A stretch of DNA of 64,000 nucleotides from NCBI GenBank assembly GCA_900547815.1, contig URHY01000001.1:10688-74687 (forward strand). Reading direction: 5' to 3'. The position numbers and the translations under genes are program-made. The notes beneath the pieces were generated by a model. That model made no database searches and was not told where the DNA came from. It saw nothing but the letters and a program-made list of their open reading frames with translations. The first letter of the stretch is position 1; each line of letters begins with the position of its first letter. Positions 60,929-64,000 of the stretch are shown piece after piece. This DNA comes from an uncultured Solobacterium sp. GTDB lineage: Bacteria > Bacillota_I > Bacilli_A > Erysipelotrichales > Erysipelotrichaceae.

Positions 60929-61519
60929 ATGAGTACAAAACTTTCCGATTTGTCAGAAATTAGTTTAGGTACCATTCTTACAAGAGTAAAGCCAAAATCT
61001 GAACTTCAATCATTTAAACAAATATCAACAATTAGTATGCAGGAATTGAGTTATATTTGTGGAAAGGATGATTCTTCATTTGATGAAATCATTTCCAAAA
61101 TTGACATAGAAAAAGTTGATAAATGTTTACTAACAAAAGAAAATGATATTGTAATTGGTTTATCTTCGCAGATGGCTATGGTAATAACAAAAGAGCGCGC
61201 AAATAGTTTATTACTTTCTAATTTTTGTCTAGTTCGAGTCAATGATACAAATCTCTTGGATCCTTATTACTTTGCTTGGCTATTTAATGAAAATTCAATA
61301 ATGAAGCATCAACTTACAAGTAGTACGCAAGGACAATCATACGTAAAAATGATAACCCTTGATGTTATAAGAGATTTAGAATTGGATTTACCACCAATAA
61401 ACAAACAAATCCTTATTGGTAAAATCTATTATCAATCAATTCGAAAAAATCGTTATGAACGAAGATTAATTGAATTGAAACAACTATTATTAAATAAAAA
61501 ACTTGAAAATATACTTTAG
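60929..61519 (+). CDS. hsdS: Half-size type I specificity subunit (one TRD)
   Basis: 196 residues, about half a normal HsdS. One target recognition domain (about 1-145) is followed by one conserved helix (NKQILIGKIYYQSIRKNRYE, RRLIELKQLLLNKK), the coiled-coil spacer. It starts with CAAAGGAGG. A protein of this size could work as a dimer recognising a palindromic target, or supply a swap domain for the second hsdS. No frameshift is seen. Confidence 0.75.
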   Translation: MSTKLSDLSEISLGTILTRVKPKSELQSFKQISTISMQELSYICGKDDSSFDEIISKIDIEKVDKCLLTKENDIVIGLSSQMAMVITKERANSLLLSNFCLVRVNDTNLLDPYYFAWLFNENSIMKHQLTSSTQGQSYVKMITLDVIRDLELDLPPINKQILIGKIYYQSIRKNRYERRLIELKQLLLNKKLENIL

Positions 61520-61528
61520 GAGGACATT

Positions 61529-63094
61529 ATGGAAACACAAGAAATTCAAGCTAAACAGCAAGCAGAATTACACACTCAATTATGGGCAATGGCAAATGAT
61601 TTACGAGGAAGCATGGATGCTTCAGAATTTAAAAATTACATTTTAGGATTAATCTTCTATCGTTATCTATCAGATAAACTTTCAAATTTTGTAGATGAAG
61701 AATTAGAAGACGACGATATTTCTTATGCTGATGCATGGAAAGATGAAGATTTTAAACAGGATATTATTGATGCATTGGTAGATGATGAAGGTGGATTAGG
61801 ATATGTAATTGAACCAGCTAATCTCTGGTCAACATTAATTGATAAAATCAATGTAAAACAATTTGATATTTCTATGTTAGCAAAGGCAGTCAATGATTTA
61901 ACTGAATCAACAATAGGATTAGGTTCTCAAAGAGATTTTGAAAACTTATTCGATGACATGGATTTAAATGCCTCAAAATTAGGGAAAAGTGAAGCAGACA
62001 GAAGTGCGCTTATTGCGAAAGTAATGTTAAAAATTGATGACATTAATTTCCATTATGAAGATGCTGAAATTGATGTTTTAGGTGATGCATATGAATATTT
62101 AATTGGTCAATTTGCTGCATCTGCCGGAAAAAAAGCAGGAGAGTTCTATACTCCACAGCAAGTATCAAAATTATTAGCAAAATTAGTAACTGTTGGGAAG
62201 TCAAAATTAAAAAATGTATATGACCCTACTTGTGGATCAGGATCATTATTGTTACGTGTTGCCAAAGAAACAGATGTTGTATCTTTCTATGGGCAAGAAA
62301 AAGTATCAACAACATACAACTTAGCGCGTATGAACATGTTATTACACGGCGTTCCATTTAATCACTTTGATATTGAAAACAATGATACACTTGAACATCC
62401 AAATGAAGAACATATGAAAATGAGATTTGATGCAGTAGTAGCTAATCCGCCTTACAGTGCTAAATGGTCTGCAGATCCTAAATTTTTAGATGATGAAAGA
62501 TTCAGTGCATATGGAAAATTAGCACCAAAGTCAAAAGCAGACTATGCATTCGTACAACATATGCTGTATTTATTAGATGATGCAGGAACAATGGCTGTTG
62601 TGTTACCACACGGAGTTTTGTTTAGAGGTGCTGCAGAAGGAGTTATTAGACAATATTTGATCAAAGAAAAGAACTGGTTAGATGCAGTTATTGGATTACC
62701 AGCAAACCTATTCTTTGGTACATCCATTCCTACATGTGTACTTGTATTTAAAAAATGTAAAACACATGATGATATCTTCTTTATTGATGCTTCAAAAGAA
62801 TTCGAATCAGGTAAAAATCAAAATAGATTAACTGATGCAAATATTCAAAAAATCATGGATACATATTTAGCACGTAAAGATGTTGAAAAATATGCTCATT
62901 GTGCATCTTTAGAGGAAATTGCTGAGAATGATTATAACTTAAACATACCTCGTTATGTAGATACATTTGAAGAGGAAGAAGAAATCGATATTCATGCTGT
63001 TATGAAAGAAATCAAAGAGCTTGAAGCTAAGCGTGATGAGCTTGATAAAGAGATCGATGTATACTTAAAAGAACTTGGACTTTTGGAGGATTAA
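61529..63094 (+). CDS. hsdM: Type I DNA methyltransferase, M subunit
   Basis: 521 residues. N-terminal HsdM helical domain (LWAMANDLRGSMDASEFKNY), then AGEFYTPQQVSKLL, SAM motif I YDPTCGSGSLLL (about 231) and catalytic NPPY (VVANPPYSAKW, about 305). It methylates adenine in the target chosen by HsdS. AGGAGG precedes the start; it nearly abuts the half-size hsdS (9 bases). Confidence 0.95.
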   Translation: METQEIQAKQQAELHTQLWAMANDLRGSMDASEFKNYILGLIFYRYLSDKLSNFVDEELEDDDISYADAWKDEDFKQDIIDALVDDEGGLGYVIEPANLWSTLIDKINVKQFDISMLAKAVNDLTESTIGLGSQRDFENLFDDMDLNASKLGKSEADRSALIAKVMLKIDDINFHYEDAEIDVLGDAYEYLIGQFAASAGKKAGEFYTPQQVSKLLAKLVTVGKSKLKNVYDPTCGSGSLLLRVAKETDVVSFYGQEKVSTTYNLARMNMLLHGVPFNHFDIENNDTLEHPNEEHMKMRFDAVVANPPYSAKWSADPKFLDDERFSAYGKLAPKSKADYAFVQHMLYLLDDAGTMAVVLPHGVLFRGAAEGVIRQYLIKEKNWLDAVIGLPANLFFGTSIPTCVLVFKKCKTHDDIFFIDASKEFESGKNQNRLTDANIQKIMDTYLARKDVEKYAHCASLEEIAENDYNLNIPRYVDTFEEEEEIDIHAVMKEIKELEAKRDELDKEIDVYLKELGLLED

Positions 63095-63098
63095 TGCT

Positions 63099-63917
63099 AT
63101 GGATAAGAAAAATAAAAACCCAAATGTTCCTAATTTGAGATTTCCTCAATTCATAGAACCGTGGAATAATTACATAGTTTCAGAACTATTGACTACATTT
63201 CCTACAAATTCTTTATCTTGGGATCAACTAGCATACGATCAAGACTCTTCTTTAAAAAATCTACATTATGGCTTGATACATAATGGTTTTCAAACTACTT
63301 GTATTGCCGGAGAAGATAGATTGTTCCCTTACATCAATCAATCATTTATTCCATTGAAACATACTTTAATTCAAAATGGAGATTTGATCTTAGCTGACGC
63401 GTCTGAAGACAGGAAAGATGTAGGAAGGCCAGTAGAAATGTTAGATATTGGTGATCAAAAGATAGTTTCAGGATTACACACAATACATGCAAAAAATAAA
63501 ACAAATTTAATTGTGAATGGATTTAAAGGGTTTTATTTCCAATCGAGTGCGATGAAACAGCAAATATTTAAAATTGCTAATGGAAGTAAGATTTATGGCA
63601 TTTCATCATCAGCTTTTAATGAGCTTAAAATGTTTATACCTGAAAAACAAGAACAGAAGAAAATTGTTGATCTGATGATTAAAATTGAGAAAAAAATCCA
63701 AACTCAAAGTAAAATCATTGAAGATTATAAAGCTTTAAAAAAGAAAATTAGTAAACAAGTTATCGGAAGTCAAAAGCCGAACACTCACATTTATGAATGT
63801 TTAGAAAATAATAGTTCTTCGTCAAAAGAATCTGATTTTGATGAATATACAGAAGGCCAGTTTCCTATATATGGAGCTAATGGGGTGCAATTGACGGCTA
63901 ATTCGGTGCGCCACTAG
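63099..63917 (+). CDS. hsdS: Type I specificity subunit, truncated by an insertion
   Basis: 272 residues from ATG 63099. TRD1 (about 10-185), central helix (EQKKIVDLMIKIEKKIQTQSKIIE), then the start of TRD2 (EGQFPIYGANG) where the frame enters foreign sequence and stops at TAG 63915-63917. A normal HsdS is about 380-420 residues. The native gene is thus cut within TRD2 at about 63884. The protein may be inactive, or may act as a half-site specificity unit. Confidence 0.85.
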   Translation: MDKKNKNPNVPNLRFPQFIEPWNNYIVSELLTTFPTNSLSWDQLAYDQDSSLKNLHYGLIHNGFQTTCIAGEDRLFPYINQSFIPLKHTLIQNGDLILADASEDRKDVGRPVEMLDIGDQKIVSGLHTIHAKNKTNLIVNGFKGFYFQSSAMKQQIFKIANGSKIYGISSSAFNELKMFIPEKQEQKKIVDLMIKIEKKIQTQSKIIEDYKALKKKISKQVIGSQKPNTHIYECLENNSSSSKESDFDEYTEGQFPIYGANGVQLTANSVRH

Positions 63918-64000
63918 CGGTCATACCGGTTTCGAATGACGTTTGAATCGGTGCAACATGACGGACAACCGGTGTAATAGGGCCTCCTTAATGCTATAGT
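63884..64000. mobile_element. Terminal part of an insertion sequence, IS21-like
   Basis: GC-rich compared with its surroundings, with repeated motifs: GGTGCAATTGACGG and CGGTGCAACATGACGG, AATTCGGTGCGCCA and GAATCGGTGCAACA, and ACCGGTGTAA at the end. Multiple short repeats at a transposon end are typical of IS21 elements, whose ends have several transposase-binding copies. No transposase gene is inside the window. Family assignment is provisional. Confidence 0.55.

Noticed and set aside
1-64000. CRISPR arrays and common riboswitches (T-box, SAM, cobalamin)
   Set aside because: No regularly spaced repeats and no T-box or SAM core motifs were noticed upstream of amino acid or sulfur genes by eye.

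Overview
The window is low-GC DNA with Gram-positive style ribosome binding sites (AGGAGG-like), TTGACA/TATAAT promoters and many small overlapping operons. It fits a Bacillota chromosome. The gene mix (ascorbate PTS, aromatic amino acid operon, Tn916-like and prophage remnants, Ltp lipoprotein) suggests a host-associated anaerobe, perhaps Erysipelotrichia, but the taxon is an inference. Several conserved chromosomal blocks are separated by islands in different stages of decay.

Layout. 1-4.3 kb is a prophage remnant: unknown early genes, a tyrosine integrase, a capsid-protein tail carrying a possible PBECR-type nuclease domain, a structured intergenic RNA candidate and a YjcQ-like gene, ending in att-like repeats. 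4.5-5.9 kb holds an AAA/DUF4143 ATPase gene behind twin palindromes. 6.1-11.6 kb is a repeat-rich zone: a transposon-like structured end, an integrase relic, two homologous HTH-TPR regulators behind identical 172-bp leaders, tail remnants of a third unit, a broken ICE-type lysozyme/CHAP gene, and short relics resembling the start of a radical-SAM peptide maturase. 11.7-21.3 kb carries three ABC systems in one direction: two ATPase plus two-permease sets of the LanFEG/BcrAB type, and one lactococcin-972-type exporter (DUF1430-like permease plus LolD-like ATPase). No bacteriocin structural gene is visible. 21.6-23.4 kb is an Abi (HEPN) gene with cI/cro-like regulators.

23.4-51 kb is mostly core: a GT2-GtrA glycosyltransferase; aroB-aroC-aroA-tyrA and yitT; an HD-hydrolase pseudogene; an Ltp lipoprotein; a membrane Ser/Thr kinase divergent from an HTH gene; a DeoR regulator divergent from an ascorbate (ula) operon that has a beta-propeller protein and a split transketolase but no ulaD; cysK behind a ten-residue MKRCCSSLNE leader peptide; metA and metY; an RrF2 regulator; HAD phosphatases; a DJ-1 protein; uraA; and tRNA-Arg(CCG).

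51-64 kb begins with two tRNA-Arg 5'-half fragments and an intact tRNA-Arg(CCT), all with the CCT anticodon. Then comes an element with an active-looking tyrosine integrase paired with a homologue lacking catalytic residues, an excisionase, an orphan MazF and a sigma-like gene. A defence module follows: XRE regulator, DUF262-HNH (GmrSD-like) nuclease and a type I restriction system (hsdR, a half-size hsdS, hsdM, hsdS). The last hsdS is cut at the window edge by a GC-rich, repeat-containing sequence that looks like an IS21-type insertion sequence end.
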